Below, one piece after another: positions 48,244 to 59,856 of a DNA stretch of 64,000 nt. This stretch comes from Luzula sylvatica. Taxonomy: Eukaryota; Streptophyta; Magnoliopsida; Poales; Juncaceae. The number at the start of each line of letters is the position of its first letter. Within the stretch, counting starts at the first letter, position 1. The notes beneath the pieces were generated by a model. The model was not told the origin of the DNA, did no database searches, and worked only from the letters and a program-made list of their open reading frames with translations. A program made the position numbers and the translations under genes. The DNA is taken from NCBI GenBank assembly GCA_946800325.1, contig OX326958.1, positions 7,264,001-7,328,000 of the forward strand. The letters run 5' to 3'.

Positions 48244-49335
48244 ATGGCGAGGATTAGGCGCAGGGCTGGTACCAGGCAGTGGGCTTCAGTACCAAGAATT
48301 GCTTTGGCTGCCGCTAGGGCTAGAAGAGAATCATTGAACAGAATCGACGAAGCACGAGCGGTAGAGAGGAGAGAGATGATTTTGCATGATGAGTTCGAAA
48401 TCGAAATCGACGATCATCAAGTGCTTGACTGCTCCAATTGCTTCCATCCTCTTCGTCCCCCTGTTTTCCAGGTTTCAATTATGCTATTCTTATCTAATTT
48501 TCATTTTAATTGAGGATTTAATTTACCCGTGTAGTACTAGATCCATTTTGATTTTTCATCCTTATCATTGCTTCCATTGTTTCAAGATCTCATATTTTTC
48601 CTTTTTCAGTGCACTCTTGGACACGTATACTGCCCGAGTTGCTTCATGAAACTCTCAAACAATTGCCATATCTGCACTGGTACTGTAGAGAACTTTCGCA
48701 ACATCGCCCTAGAGATGGTTCTAGAAGCTTCAAGAATCTCCTGCCCTAACCACGGCTGTCCTGCCCGAATCCCTTACTACCAAAAAGAGGAGCACAAGAG
48801 CACCTGCCCGTTCGTCCGTTGCGCCTGCCCATTCACAAAATCATGCGATTTCGTCGGCTCATCCATTAAGTTACTCGAACATTGGAGAAACGAGCACCAA
48901 GGGGATGTTCGTGTTTTCCACTATGGCATTGTGTTTCGCCTTGCCATTTCGTATATGACTCCTTTCATAGTACTTGTTAATAATGAAAGTGATCAAATTC
49001 AAATGTTTGTACTTTTGATGAGTCGGGTTGGTCTTGGTCAAGAACGTAGGGCCATGTCTGTGGTCCGCGTTGAACCGCCTGGCCAGCCTGGACCAGAGTA
49101 TTCATATCGTGTGGTTCTCGTGTGTGATGAATATGGTGGTCGTGTGGGTAATAGTAGTAGTACTAATAGTAGAACAAGGAGAATGGTTATCTTCGAAGCG
49201 CCGGTTATGAGTTCTACATTCGCAAAAGGGATTGATGATACAGAGAGTTCTTTATTGGTTTCTCGTAAATTGCTCTCGCCAGACTTGAAAGATTGTGTTG
49301 CACATGTTCGTATCCGCAGGTTATCAGTAGATTGA
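48244..49335 (+). CDS. SINA-like RING E3 ubiquitin ligase D, 317 aa
   Basis: Exon 1 48244-48471 (76 codons, basic start MARIRRRAGTRQ, then an acidic EFEIEIDDHQ stretch before CSNC), intron 48472-48609 (GT-AG, phase 0), exon 2 48610-49335. RING ligands CSNC, CTLGH, YCPSC and CHIC are complete. The SIAH-type zinc finger spans CPNHGCPARIPYYQKEEHKS to LLEHWRNEHQG. The TRAF-like domain follows (VFHYGIVFRLAIS...YSYRVVLVCDEYGG...VIFEAPVMSSTFAKG) and runs to the stop, so the length is usual for plant SINA-like proteins. The codon that is TGA in B and C is TGG here. The basic N-terminus could be a nuclear or organelle signal; this is uncertain. Expected role: ubiquitin transfer to a substrate held by the C-terminal domain. 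Confidence 0.94.
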
Positions 49336-51600
49336 TTATTGCGTTAACTAAATTGAAGTGGTTTTATTGTGAACTAAATTTGATGTGATATTTGTTTAGT
49401 AGTTAATTTAGAACATTTTTCATTTGTTGTGTACTCACTGTACTGATTAAAGCCTGAATTGCCTCGTTAATGGTCAGGGCCGCTCCCGGATTTTGGACGA
49501 CCCGAGACCCATGTCGAGAACGGACACCCCTTGATTATTATTCTCTAACAAGAAGTTCACAAACAACAGTTTTTTTTTTTAATTTAGTCATATCAAAGAA
49601 AAAAACACATTCTAATATCTTTTTACTCCTGCTTCTACTTCGTTTTTCTCTCGCAATTCATCTTCCTCTAACCATGTATCTACTTCAATTTCCAAATCTT
49701 CCTCAACCGTTCTTTTCACAAAAAATCATTCTTTTTTGTGAATTTGTCAATGCTTCCAATCTCGCTTTTTTTTTCCAAGTCCCATGGTTCCAGAGTCATG
49801 ATATCACGAATTCCTAAACAAAATCAATTAAACGAAGATTAATAATAATTCAAGAAATCAATATTGTTCACTGTTAAAATTCAACGTAATACACAAACGA
49901 ACTAATGAAATTCGACATAATTAACTTAAAATCCACTGTTGAAATTCGACATAATTTACTATTGAAAATTAAAACGTCGGCACAAAAAAACAGGTCAGAA
50001 TTGACAATTGAAAATTCACTGTTGAAATAAACAGGTCAGAAACTCACTATTGGAAGTCTTCATAGGAAAATATTAGGATATTTTGTGACTATATCATAAT
50101 TGAGTGTCTAAATGGTTAATGATTAACTTTTATATTCGTATATAAAGAAGGATTTGGCCATGGCAATATGAAGGTGACCAATTTCAGGGGTTAAAAAGAA
50201 CCCAACAGCAACAGATCTTCGTGGCAGCCCCGTCCAGAAGTGGGCGCACGGTCCGTCGTCACTCTCCGTCGAGGCACGGAGTGGGTGCGTCGTTCAGATT
50301 TAGGGCAGAGGAACGAGGGTGGCTTAGCTCTCACTAGAGATAGGTAAATGAGTATGTGGATGTATTTTTTGCTTGGCGGTCCGATTTTTTCTTATAGGGT
50401 ATGGTTTCATTAATTCAATCTGGTGTAAGAATATTATGCTTGATAGTGACTATTTGGTGAAAGAAATACAGTTTCAGGATCAACCGTAAAAGTTTACACA
50501 AGGATAAACGAATGTAAGCGTACATTCGTGGTCATATCTTTCAGTAGGAAAGTCAAATTTGAATGGTTCAAATTGGGTTAGATAGATAATAAGATTATCT
50601 ATAACCTTCATGTAGAAATATATTTCATATGAACAAAGTATCAGTGTCGTTTCTATGAAATACCGAAAGGGTGCAACAGTATGACATACAGTTAGTAAAA
50701 CAGTCATAACTTTTGCATACGAACTCCGGTTGGGCCAGGCCAAATTGGGCTGGGTAGATAATTATAAAATTATCTACAACTTTCGTGTAGGTTGATTTTC
50801 TGTCAGAGGAATTTACCAATTTCGTATGGACAAAATACTGAACAGATTCATGCAGTTTTCTGTGTGAAAGAGTGTATATTGGATATACATGTCTTTTGGC
50901 CCATCCTAATCCTATGTGATATAAATAGGATAATTCTCTCTCATCTCTGATCGATTCATTCAGTCCAATCATTCGTATTATTCAGAATATTCCAAAAATA
51001 TAGAGATACATCTTTCTAGAGAGAGAAACGGTGTGAAGAGAGAGAACCGAGAAAATGAGTTTTCTCGGTATAGAGAATCAACCAATCAAGCAAGTTCGCC
51101 GGTGCATCGTCTAGGCAGTTGCACCCGCGACCGACGAACTCCGACTCACGGTGGATACAAGTAGAGGAGCGACACTTGTGGCTCTTCGGTTGTGATCAAT
51201 CCGAATGAGAGAGAGGACGGTCAACGAGCGGTGAAAGACGCGTAGTGTGGGACGCGCGGATTGTCACCAACGTGACAGGAGAAAGAAAACTAGTAATCAA
51301 CACTTCGTATGCAATTAATTTTGCACTGATATGAATCTAATCTTCTTATTTGCATCGTACCCTTCGAAGTCATGACGTGATCTTGAATTAAGGAAACCGG
51401 ATCGGACTTACATATCCGCTGCGCGGATCCGGGGTCGGGATGAATTCCCCACATTTGGATAGTATTAATGTATCCATCCATGTACATAATGTATATAGAA
51501 CATACTGAAAATTTTGGACCCCTCTCAAGAATGGACCCTAGACCCAGGCCTTATGGGCCTGTCTATATGGCCGGCCCTGATTATATATGGTATTTTGGTA
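49336..51600. mobile_element. possible hAT-like unit containing an LTR-like segment
   Basis: CAGGGCCG at 49475 and CGGCCCTG at 51572-51579 are inverted, like the ends of plant hAT elements, but I see no 8-bp target duplication. Inside, about 50150-51465 has LTR-like organisation on the plus strand: two related 80-bp stretches (AAATTGGG, then TTATCTA, then TTCATGTAG or TTCGTGTAG), a TATAAATAGG box at 50925, a leader rich in GAGAGAGAA, and a close at CGGGATGAATTCCCCACA followed by TTTGG, like the LTR-to-primer-site junction of copia elements. No gag-pol. Nested relics are likely; exact limits are uncertain. Confidence 0.4.
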
Positions 51601-52850
51601 ACTTATAAAACACAGTGGCTTGTAAAAGTTTTTTTTTTTTTGTGGAGCAAAGATGGGAAGAACGAGGTAGAGGGTTTGTAGGCGACAACATTTTTGTTAG
51701 GTCCTGCTTTAGACTGCATATAGTGATTGAGTAAAATCAGAGAAAAATAAGACGTTGAGAATGAGTTACAAAAGAGAACGAAGGGTTGTTTTGTTTGTAT
51801 ATGCAAAAATAGTTAAAAGACCTTAGTCATTTGCCCAATAATAAGGTACCTAATAAATTGTGTATAATTGGAATGACACATATTCGTCAAATAAAAGAGA
51901 ATACACTACTAATTCGTCAATTTGTTTATAGTTATGCTTATTTTACTAGGATTATACACGAATCGGTTGAGCAATGATTATAAGGTAGAGTTTTTGTGTA
52001 CGACAATGTTATATTTTCAAATAAAATTCAAAACGATGTTGTAAATAAATAAAATTGTAACGATTCTCATTCTATTTGATGAATATGTGTAACGGAATGA
52101 CACATAATATTACGACAATGATAATAAGGTACCTAATTTGTGTACTCTCTTTTTGTGCACGAATCGGGCAATGTTGTAAATAAATAAAATTCAAAACGAT
52201 AAAAACAGTTGAAAATGAGAATCGGTTGAACAATGATTATATTTTGTCGACTCGGTTGCAAAAAGGGTCAATTGTTTTTTTATTGTTTTAACCGTGGTTG
52301 ATCAGTTTTAACCGAATTTGATCGATTTTTTTGCAATGATATATTATTTATTAGATTCTAGTATTGAAGTTAATATTTATCTGAACTAAAATTTTGAATT
52401 CGTTTTATCTTTAAATTTAAATTATAATTATTAAAATTTTAAAAAGACGTAATATTATATATGATAAATTATTAATTAAGATGACAGTTTTTAACCGATT
52501 AATCATCGACGATCTATCGCCTCATTCCGTTACACATATGTTTGTTATACCTGCAATAAAATTGACCATGCCAACGATAATTAAGACTAATGGAGAATAA
52601 TATCCTTCATCTAATAATATGAAAGAAAAAAAGTAATACCAATTGTATTATTTATTTATTTATTTTTTGCAATTTTTATAAGGTTGAGTTTTTGTGTACG
52701 ACATGGGCCATAATAGCCATGTCTCAGGCCCATATTACATTTTCAACGAAACAATTGATACAAAATCCATATTTATTGATAAAAACGGTTATAAACGACC
52801 TGGCGGTTAAGCAGCAGAAATGGACTAAGTGAGTAGAGAAAGTAGCGAAA
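51601..52850. other. upstream region of gene E
   Basis: Near 51648-51720 a degraded relative of the exon-like frame at 55593 can be seen (GCAAAGATGGGAAGAACGA...GCGACAACAT), broken by stops. The rest is AT-rich. Just before gene E the motif AACGGTTATAAACGACCTGG corresponds to the proximal promoter of D, without the TATA segment. Confidence 0.5.
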
Positions 52851-53801
52851 ATGGCGAGGATGGGGCCGAGGGCTTGTAACTGGCCGTTCGCTTTGGCCCC
52901 AAGAATTGCTTTGGCTACCGCACCCTCTAGAATTGTCGAAACAGAAACAGAAGAGGAACCAGAGAGAAACGAGGAAGAGAGAAGAGAGATGGATGATGAG
53001 ATCGAAATCGAAATCGACGATCATCAAGTGCTTGACTGCTCCAATTGCTTCCCTCCTCTTCGTCCCCCTCTTTACCAGGTTTCAATTATGCTATTTTTGC
53101 TTATCTTTTGCCTAATTCCTCCTACATAATCTATGTGTGCCTGCCTCGATATTGCTCAGCTTCATTAATGGTCTCGTTTTTTTTTTCTTTTTTAGGGCAA
53201 TGCTGGACATGTAACCTGCCCGAGTTGCAGTAACGAATTGCTCGGCTGTCCTGCCCGAATCGCTTACTACCAAAGAGACGCACACGAGAGCACCTGCCCG
53301 CTCGTCCTCTGCATCTGCCCAGAAACATCATGCAATTTCAGCGGCTCTTCCGTTCGGTTACTCGAACATTGGAGAGACGAGCACAATTGGGCCTTTCGAA
53401 CTTTCAACTACGGCACTGCATTTCACATTACCTTTTCATATACCCCTTCTTATAGAGTACTTGTTGATGATAAAAGCGATAAAATGTTTGTACTTTCGGT
53501 AAGTCGGGTCAGTCATGGTGTGGCTCTGTCTGTGGTCTGTGTTGGACCATCCAGTCTACCTGATCCACGTGGACCGAAGTATTCGTACAAGTTGACTGTC
53601 GAGCGTGATGATCATGGTAGTGGTGCGGGTAGCAGTTGTAGTAGAAGTAGAGGGACAGGAGTTGAGTTTAGAGCGCCCGTTATGAGTTCAACGCTCCAAA
53701 ATGGGCTTGGTGATACCAACGGCTTTTTAGAGCTCGTGCCGGACTCGGAAGATTTTTGTGTATGTGTATGTATCCACGAGTTCTCGATTTATGAATTTTA
53801 G
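52851..53801 (+). CDS. SINA-like protein E with half the RING missing, 277 aa
   Basis: Exon 1 52851-53078 (76 codons, MARMGPRACNWPFALAPRIA), intron 53079-53195, exon 2 53196-53801, all in frame. The first RING pair CSNC and the CPSC pair are present, but the Cys of CTLGH is Gly (GNAGH). An in-frame deletion of about 38 codons relative to D also removes the CHIC pair and the first Cys of the zinc finger, joining CPSCSNELL directly to GCPARIAYYQRDAHE. The remaining zinc-finger part and the TRAF-like domain (FNYGTAFHITFSY...YSYKLTVERDDHG...VEFRAPVMSSTLQNG) are complete to a normal stop. Without a RING it should not recruit an E2 alone, but it could bind substrates or pair with intact relatives. 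The preserved frame argues for recent decay or retained function. Confidence 0.88.
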
Positions 53802-53933
53802 TTGCGGGATTATTGCAACATTAACTAAATTGAACTGATGCTATTTCGAACCAAGTTTGATGTGATCTTTGTCTAGAGGTTAATTCAAATCAATTTTCAG
53901 TTTATTTTGTAGTGATTAATCCGAATTGTCTAA

Positions 53934-54282
53934 GATAGCGTTTGGTTGGAGTTTTGAAACTAGAATGTCTTGACATAATTTCTTATGAATTTCATTTTCA
54001 TATTTAGTTTGCACAATAAATAATAAAATAAGCAATTACTCGATTCTCGAAAGCATAGCTAGTGCGAATAAGATTATCATCAGAATGGTTGAATTTTCGT
54101 TATTGCCATGACTCCATGAGGAAAGAATAAATTTTTTTTTCCAAAAATTAATAGGCCAAACTTTTTATAAATAAATTCATTTGTTTTAATTTTAGAGATA
54201 TGATATGGAGTAATATGTTTCGGCATGAATATTGTTCATATTTTATGTCATTGCGTTATCCAAAGTACGAACCAAACACCCC
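53934..54282. mobile_element. PIF/Harbinger-type MITE, copy 3 (349 bp)
   Basis: Left end GATAGCGTTTGGTTGG, right end (reverse complement) GGGGTGTTTGGTTCG, flanked by TAA (53931-53933 and 54283-54285). The interior is diverged from copies 1 and 2 but keeps the CCATGAGG region and end structure. It lies 130 bp downstream of gene E. Confidence 0.85.
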
Positions 54283-55218
54283 TAATTAATGATATTTGGG
54301 AAAAATTTCAAAAACTCCCTAACTTTATAGAAAGTATCAAAAACTCTTTCATATTTTAGATTTCTTAAAAAAATTCTGAAAAATAAGTTCAATTTATTTT
54401 ACAATATACGGTATTAAATTTAACATTTTCCATCCAAATATGTTTTTTTTACTAAAATACATTTTAAAATTTATTTTCTTGTTTAAACCAATACCAAACA
54501 AAATTATACTTTACATTTGATATAAAATAAATAAACAATAAATATAAATACAATCATAAAACATAATAATAAAAATAATAAGTTGCGTAAATAAAAGTAG
54601 AATTTACATATAAAATAATCGATTTTTTGTGTAATATAATCATAAAATAAATAAATGCATTTTGAAAACATCACAAAATACCGTTAACATCATAAGTCAT
54701 AACACAAAATATTTTGTCAATTTTTTAATATTACGTCAATGCATTCTCCAAAGTACTAATCAAACACTCTTAATTAATGGTATTTGGGAAAAAATTTCAA
54801 AAACTCCAGAACACATAAATTTATCAAAAACTCTTTCATGTTTTAACTTTCTCCAAAAAACTCTAAAAATAAGTTCAATCTGTTTTACCATCTACGATAT
54901 TAAATTTAACATTTTCCATCCAAATATATTTTTTTACCAAAATACTTTTTTTAAATTTTTTTTTTATTTTGTTGTTTAAACCAGATAACGAATAAAAATT
55001 ATACTTTACATTTGATATAAAATAAGTAAATAATAAATATATATACAATCATAAAACACAATAATAAAAATAATATTTGGCGTAAATAAAATTATTATTT
55101 GCATACAAAATAATCGATTTTTTGTGTAATATAATCATAAAATAAATAAATGCATTTTGAAAACATCACAAAATACCGTTAAAATCATAACAAAAAACAT
55201 TTTGTCGATCTTTTAATA
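54240..55218. repeat. 489-bp tandem duplication
   Basis: Two direct copies with a period of about 489 bp. ATGATATTTGGGAAAAATTTC at 54288 pairs with ATGGTATTTGGGAAAAAATT at 54777. Shared phrases include AAAATACCGTTAA and ATAATCGATTTTTTG. The unit includes the right end of the neighbouring MITE (CGAACCAAACACCCC against CTAATCAAACACTC), so the duplication came after that insertion or after an older related one. Non-coding. Confidence 0.8.
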
Positions 55219-55592
55219 TTATATTTGATATTGAATAACATAAAGATGCAAATAATTAAATGAGAAGTATTTTTGTCAAAAAAATGATGGTTCACGAAAA
55301 AAAAAATGAGTTAACTTAGCAGGGAAGTACAAAATAATTCAATTCATTTTTTAGGAAGCTCTTGAAAGAATTTAAATCGAGTTTTTTCTTCCTAATTTCC
55401 TGAAAAATTAGGTTTATTTTAGAATCCCCCATTATTTTTTGTTAAACTTATAAAACCTAATATAAATATAATGGAACATAAAAGCCCAAGTCTTCAAACT
55501 TCAGGAAAGTGCAGTTGATTCGGACACAAAAGAGTCAATCCGGCGAGCAAAGAAGATAGGCGAACTAGGGTTTTGGATTTTGAGGAGCAAAA

Positions 55593-55711
55593 ATGGCAGG
55601 AACGACGAAGCGGGCTGTACGTGACAACATTCTGTTGGGTCCCTTTTCCGACCAGCAGAGAATAGGCAGGAACGAACTAATATGCTCTGGAAAGGACATG
55701 AGCACATGTAA
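55593..55711 (+). pseudogene. unidentified first-exon-like frame
   Basis: An ATG at 55593 opens MAGTTKRAVRDNILLGPFSD and continues through QQRIGRNELICSGKDMSTC to CACATGTAA, which overlaps a possible GT donor and is exactly the target duplication of the adjacent MITE. The composition is gene-like and upstream sequence (GGCGAACTAGGGTTTTGG) resembles a 5' leader. A degenerate relative is at 51648-51720. I do not recognise the protein. No downstream exons were found. Confidence 0.35.
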
Positions 55712-55981
55712 GGGAAATTCTACTTTGCCATCAGATTTCAACGTAACATCATCAATTTCTTAATTAATCCACTTAATTAACATTACAATTAACAAAAAAT
55801 ATTGAATTAATAATTTTTAATTTTTAAATATTAATTATCATTTATTAATCCAGATAGATGTTAATTATCACGTTAAATGAATTAAATTAATTTATATGTG
55901 TTAATCCATAAGTTAATTAAGTGGATTAATTAGAGAATTGAGAATGTTGTGTTGAAATCTGGTGGCACGGTATATGTCCTC
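55712..55981. mobile_element. 270-bp MITE with 9-bp target duplication
   Basis: Imperfect 31-bp inverted ends sharing CAGATTTCAAC (left GGGAAATTCTAC..., right reverse-complemented GAGGACATATACC...). CACATGTAA is duplicated at 55703-55711 and 55982-55990. The 9-bp duplication points to a Mutator-type non-autonomous element. The arms extend further inward (TTAATTAATCCACTTAATTAA against its complement). Confidence 0.85.
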
Positions 55982-55990
55982 CACATGTAA

Positions 55991-57015
55991 TTTGTTTCTA
56001 GAGAATAATAGGTGGCACGTAACGATAGGCTAGTATTTGAATTTAGATTTTATAAATACTAAATATAGTAGAATAGCTTTATTGTAATACAAGCAATTAA
56101 AATAGGAAAATTATGACATGCCTCCTGCTTTTCTCCACGAAATCATGATTGCATTATCATGACATCACTATTCCAAATTAATTCATCATTAACAAAGTTA
56201 ATTAACAATTAATGCATAGTTATTAAAAATTTAATACATAATTAAGATCGCTATAGATTAAAGATTAATTAGAAATATTCACCATAACATGGGAAAATAT
56301 AGTTTGTTCCTGAATCTCACCATAACATCCTCAATCGAACGCTCGATCCAGATGGAGCACTAAGAAAAACAAGAGTTCATTCTTTTTGTAAACATAAATC
56401 ACGAGTAAACATTGTTTAAAAAAGAGAAATAACAATAATCGTTTGTTCATATAATTCTTATTTTCATACGGTTTATTCAATTCAAACTGTCTTGGAAAAA
56501 TTTAAACCAAACATAAACCGATAAATTTTAAATGGAAACTCATAAATCAAAAAGTATATTTTTTTGAACTATTTGCCCACCCTATGTATACATTATCCGA
56601 TACAATATGATCTTTTAAGCACTTGTGTAACATAGGTTGCAAGGATTCAATAGTATCGTATTGTCACGTTCATATCGTATTAGCTAGATGCGATATTTGT
56701 ATTTGAATCCTTGCAAGATAATATATAGCCTATAATTTTTCATCCAAATAAAAATAACACAATTGTACAACCGAACTAACAACAAGAAGTAATTTTATAT
56801 TTTTGTTAACAAGTACATTGATAATAATTAATATTTTTTTATTAGAAAATAATTTGTTCACATTATATTTTTTTTGAAAATAATATCTAATAATTATTGT
56901 TTTGAATAATATTTATTTTCCAATATATATAACAAACTGTTGTGATTAACATAACCAATTGTTACTCGCAGCATTTCTAATATCTGTGTTCGAATTTTTG
57001 TTTATAAATTCGGTC
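55991..57015. other. AT-rich intergenic DNA
   Basis: No gene. A small foldback with arms TTGCAAGGATTCAA and TTGAATCCTTGCAA spans about 56637-56722 and encloses GTATCGTATTG-type sequence. Confidence 0.5.
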
Positions 57016-57016
57016 C

Positions 57017-57062
<46 letters not shown>
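57016..57062. repeat. TA microsatellite, left of the Mutator-like element
   Basis: TA run directly abutting the left terminal inverted repeat. The matching run is at 62578-62617, so the element split one microsatellite. Confidence 0.93.
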
Positions 57063-57064
<2 letters not shown>

Positions 57065-57189
57065 AAAATTTACTGTAGTAGCCCTGTTTGAAAAAATAAT
57101 TCCCGAAATAACCAAATTTTTAACATAATTCTCAAAATGTCTTTTGCGGGGTACCATAGTTCGCCAGGCGGAGAACCATTCATCGCCTT
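57063..57189 (+). repeat. left 127-bp terminal inverted repeat
   Basis: Perfect complement of 62451-62577. It includes one AGGCG-N13-CGCCT unit at its inner edge (57166-57188). Confidence 0.95.
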
Positions 57190-57252
57190 TCTTAATTTTG
57201 TTCGTTAGTCCACTGAGAAGTAATTAAATAGAAAATGTTGTAATTAACAAAA

Positions 57253-57297
57253 AGGCGAACAACCATTCCACGCCAGGCGATGAACCATACCCCGCCT
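57253..57297. repeat. subterminal AGGCG-N13-CGCCT units, left
   Basis: Two adjoining units (57253-57275, with a final CGCCA, and 57275-57297) have five-base arms separated by exactly 13 bases with a shared AACCAT core. Equivalent units are at 62281-62303 and 62353-62375, plus AGCGC-N12-CGCCT variants at 62304-62325 and 62376-62397. They could be transposase-binding sites or small hairpins. Confidence 0.7.
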
Positions 57298-57614
57298 AAT
57301 ATTTTCTGTTTATTTTTGTTGGTGAGATTAAAATTGTGTTTATATTATTGTTATGATGTTAATTAAATTAATTGATAATATGTTTATGTGAGTATAGTTG
57401 CAAAAATAAATAATTGAATATTATAATTTGATTTTTTATGAAACTACAACTAAAATTATAAAATTGGCATGGTTGGTAGCACAAGGTAAATGACAACATC
57501 ACAACATGAACAAACATCACAACATGAACAATCATCACAACATCACAAAATGAACACTAGGTATATCACAACCATCATAACATGAAAACAAATATATCAA
57601 AACCCTCACAACAT

Positions 57615-59570
57615 CTAATTGTCCTCTCTCGGTGCATTTTGTGTGGGATCGAAATAGTCGGGACCGCCGCCATACGAAGTACTGCCGCCACCATACGAAG
57701 TGAAGTTCATGAAGTCCACGAAACCTGTACCGCCACCCATGCCATAATTCGGTCGCGAAGTGGTAACGTGGTCTGTGAATGGTGGTTGGACGATAGGTGG
57801 TTCCGTCGTGGGTGGAGTCGGTATGTCATGAGTGTGTGAACAGTCTAGCGACAACTCATCCAGCAAAACCGTCATTCTACCGCCCATCTGGTCCAAGATC
57901 ATGCGAGATGGACAAGTCGGGGAACAACACCCGCCTTGTCTCGAACGGCGAATATCAAGTTGTATCTCGTGAACCTATTGACGTGAATTTAAATATTATA
58001 TAATAAAAATACTTTAATTTGATTTCATTACAATAAAATTAATAAATTATGACATACCATGGATCGCATCAGTGGACCACTAGGTCGGAAGCTCACATCA
58101 GGACGACTAATTGTGTTGACCATCCACCGCCTCGTTATTTGCCAAAACCACCTCATATAGTCCTGAAAACATACATGTGATCAGTGAACTAATGCTTAAT
58201 AAAATAAAATATTATCCAAATAATTAAGTTTGGTACCGTTCGTGTGAACCCGTTCAATACAGTATCGTCCTCCACCATAACATACGCGGTCCGGTGCTCC
58301 CAAATAATCAAGTACCGATGGATTTGTGCGCTCCTTAATTTCCCACGAGGCGCCATAATCGGGTTTGTAGGGATGTGTTGCCGATAACCAAACTGGATCA
58401 TAACCCTGTCTGGTAGGTGCATCTCTACGATACCAGAGCATATCAACGCCACTTTTGCCATCCAAATCTGAGAACCAGCAAAGCATTGTGGCGGAAGATT
58501 CGCCGTAAGCTCTTCAATATAAGGACTCCAAGAAATCTGAAAATTAAAATTGTAATTAATTAAAATTGTAATTAAAATTGAAAATTAAAATCTGAAAATG
58601 ATTACTTGTTCGGAATGTAGTTTGTCGAACTGATCAGAATAATAGATGATCGTGCTTCCCCTATTATTTTCTGTGTACGCGTGGCCACCAACATAATAAT
58701 TCATGAGTGGCACCTGAACTATAGATCCTGGCGGGGTCATGATGGGGCGTCCAACGGCTAAATGAAACCACGACCAAATCTACCAAAATTTGAAACATAA
58801 TAAATTTGTTTATATGTTAGTAACAAAATTAAATAAAATCGTAATAATTGAAACAAAATTACCTGAACAAGCGAGAACCATCCCGATGCCGTATTTTGCC
58901 CAATCTGACATGCATTTCCTAAAGACTTGTACAAATGGGCGAGGACAGCAGCACCCCAAGCATAACTCCCACATATGTCGAAATCCTCAAAGAAATAAAT
59001 GTAGTTAACACTCAATCTCCCTTTCGTGGGATTGGCCAAAGCCATGGAGCCCAAGAAGTACAATATGTAAGCCCTCGTAATTTGATCCCACCCCTCCTCA
59101 GTGGGATCAGTCGGTACGACATGAAACGTTCTAAACAACCATGATAAGGAAAGACGGTTATCTGGCGGGCACGCACCAAGTAACCGGGTCATCTCGGCTC
59201 CTACGTCATCCTCCCGGCTCGGGGGCCTAAACAAGGGAGCACCATCAACTGCGAAACCGGTAAGTAAAGAAATATCGCGCAATGTGATGGTCATCTCGCC
59301 ATGAGGCATATGAAAGGTGTTCGTCTCCGGACGCCACCTATGAATCAATGCATTGAGTAAGGTCTGATTCAACTGCACGTAAGCTCCCCTAGTCGGGAGA
59401 TAAAAGCCCGCTCGCATCAGTCGGCACTCCATCTCAGGAGTCATCATCGTCCAGCGACTCCAATCACGACCACTCTGATGGATCGAGATAACAGGCTTTT
59501 CCACCTCGTTCGACACATGGTTTATTTGATCGGTCAGAACGGAAGGATCAATGGGTCCTGGATTCTGCAT
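57615..59570 (-). CDS. plant mobile domain (PMD, MAIN-like) protein, 548 aa
   Basis: Five exons join in phase 0 with GT-AG introns: 59570-58863 (236 codons), 58779-58606 (58), 58536-58237 (100), 58162-58058 (35) and 57974-57615 (119 plus stop). The product shows the aminotransferase-like/PMD fold signature in order: MECRLMRAGFY, LLNALIHRWRPETNTFH, GEMTITLRDISLLTGFAVDG, WGAAVLAHLYKSLG, IWSWFHLAVGRP, WSPYIEELTANLPP, HLPDRVMIQFG and YMRWFWQITRRWM, then a low-complexity GGG-rich tail. Cellular PMD proteins such as MAIN and MAIL1 help silence transposons and keep genome stability in Arabidopsis. PMD genes are also known inside Mutator-like and Ty3 elements. This copy lies wholly within the element, with no stop or frameshift. 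Its role in transposition or host interaction is unknown. Confidence 0.9.
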
Positions 59571-59856
59571 CTGTCAAAAGGCACACCAAATGAATAATTA
59601 GAAAATTTACGTAATAATTAAAAAAATGAAATTACATGAACGTAATGAAATGAAAAGACCAAACATAAATGGAAAAAACCCAAATTTCATGAACGTAATG
59701 AAATTACATAATCCAAATCTAGCTAAAAGTACATAATACATAATAAATTACATACAAAATTCATTACAAATTACATAACCAAGTACCGAATGAATTACAT
59801 AACCAAGTACCGAATTCATTACATACAAAATTCATAATAAATTACATATTGAAATA

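Noticed and set aside
49475..51579. Complete hAT transposon with 8-bp target duplication
   Set aside because: The ends CAGGGCCG/CGGCCCTG are suggestive, but the flanks TTAATGGT and ATTATATA do not match, so it is kept only as a low-confidence unit.
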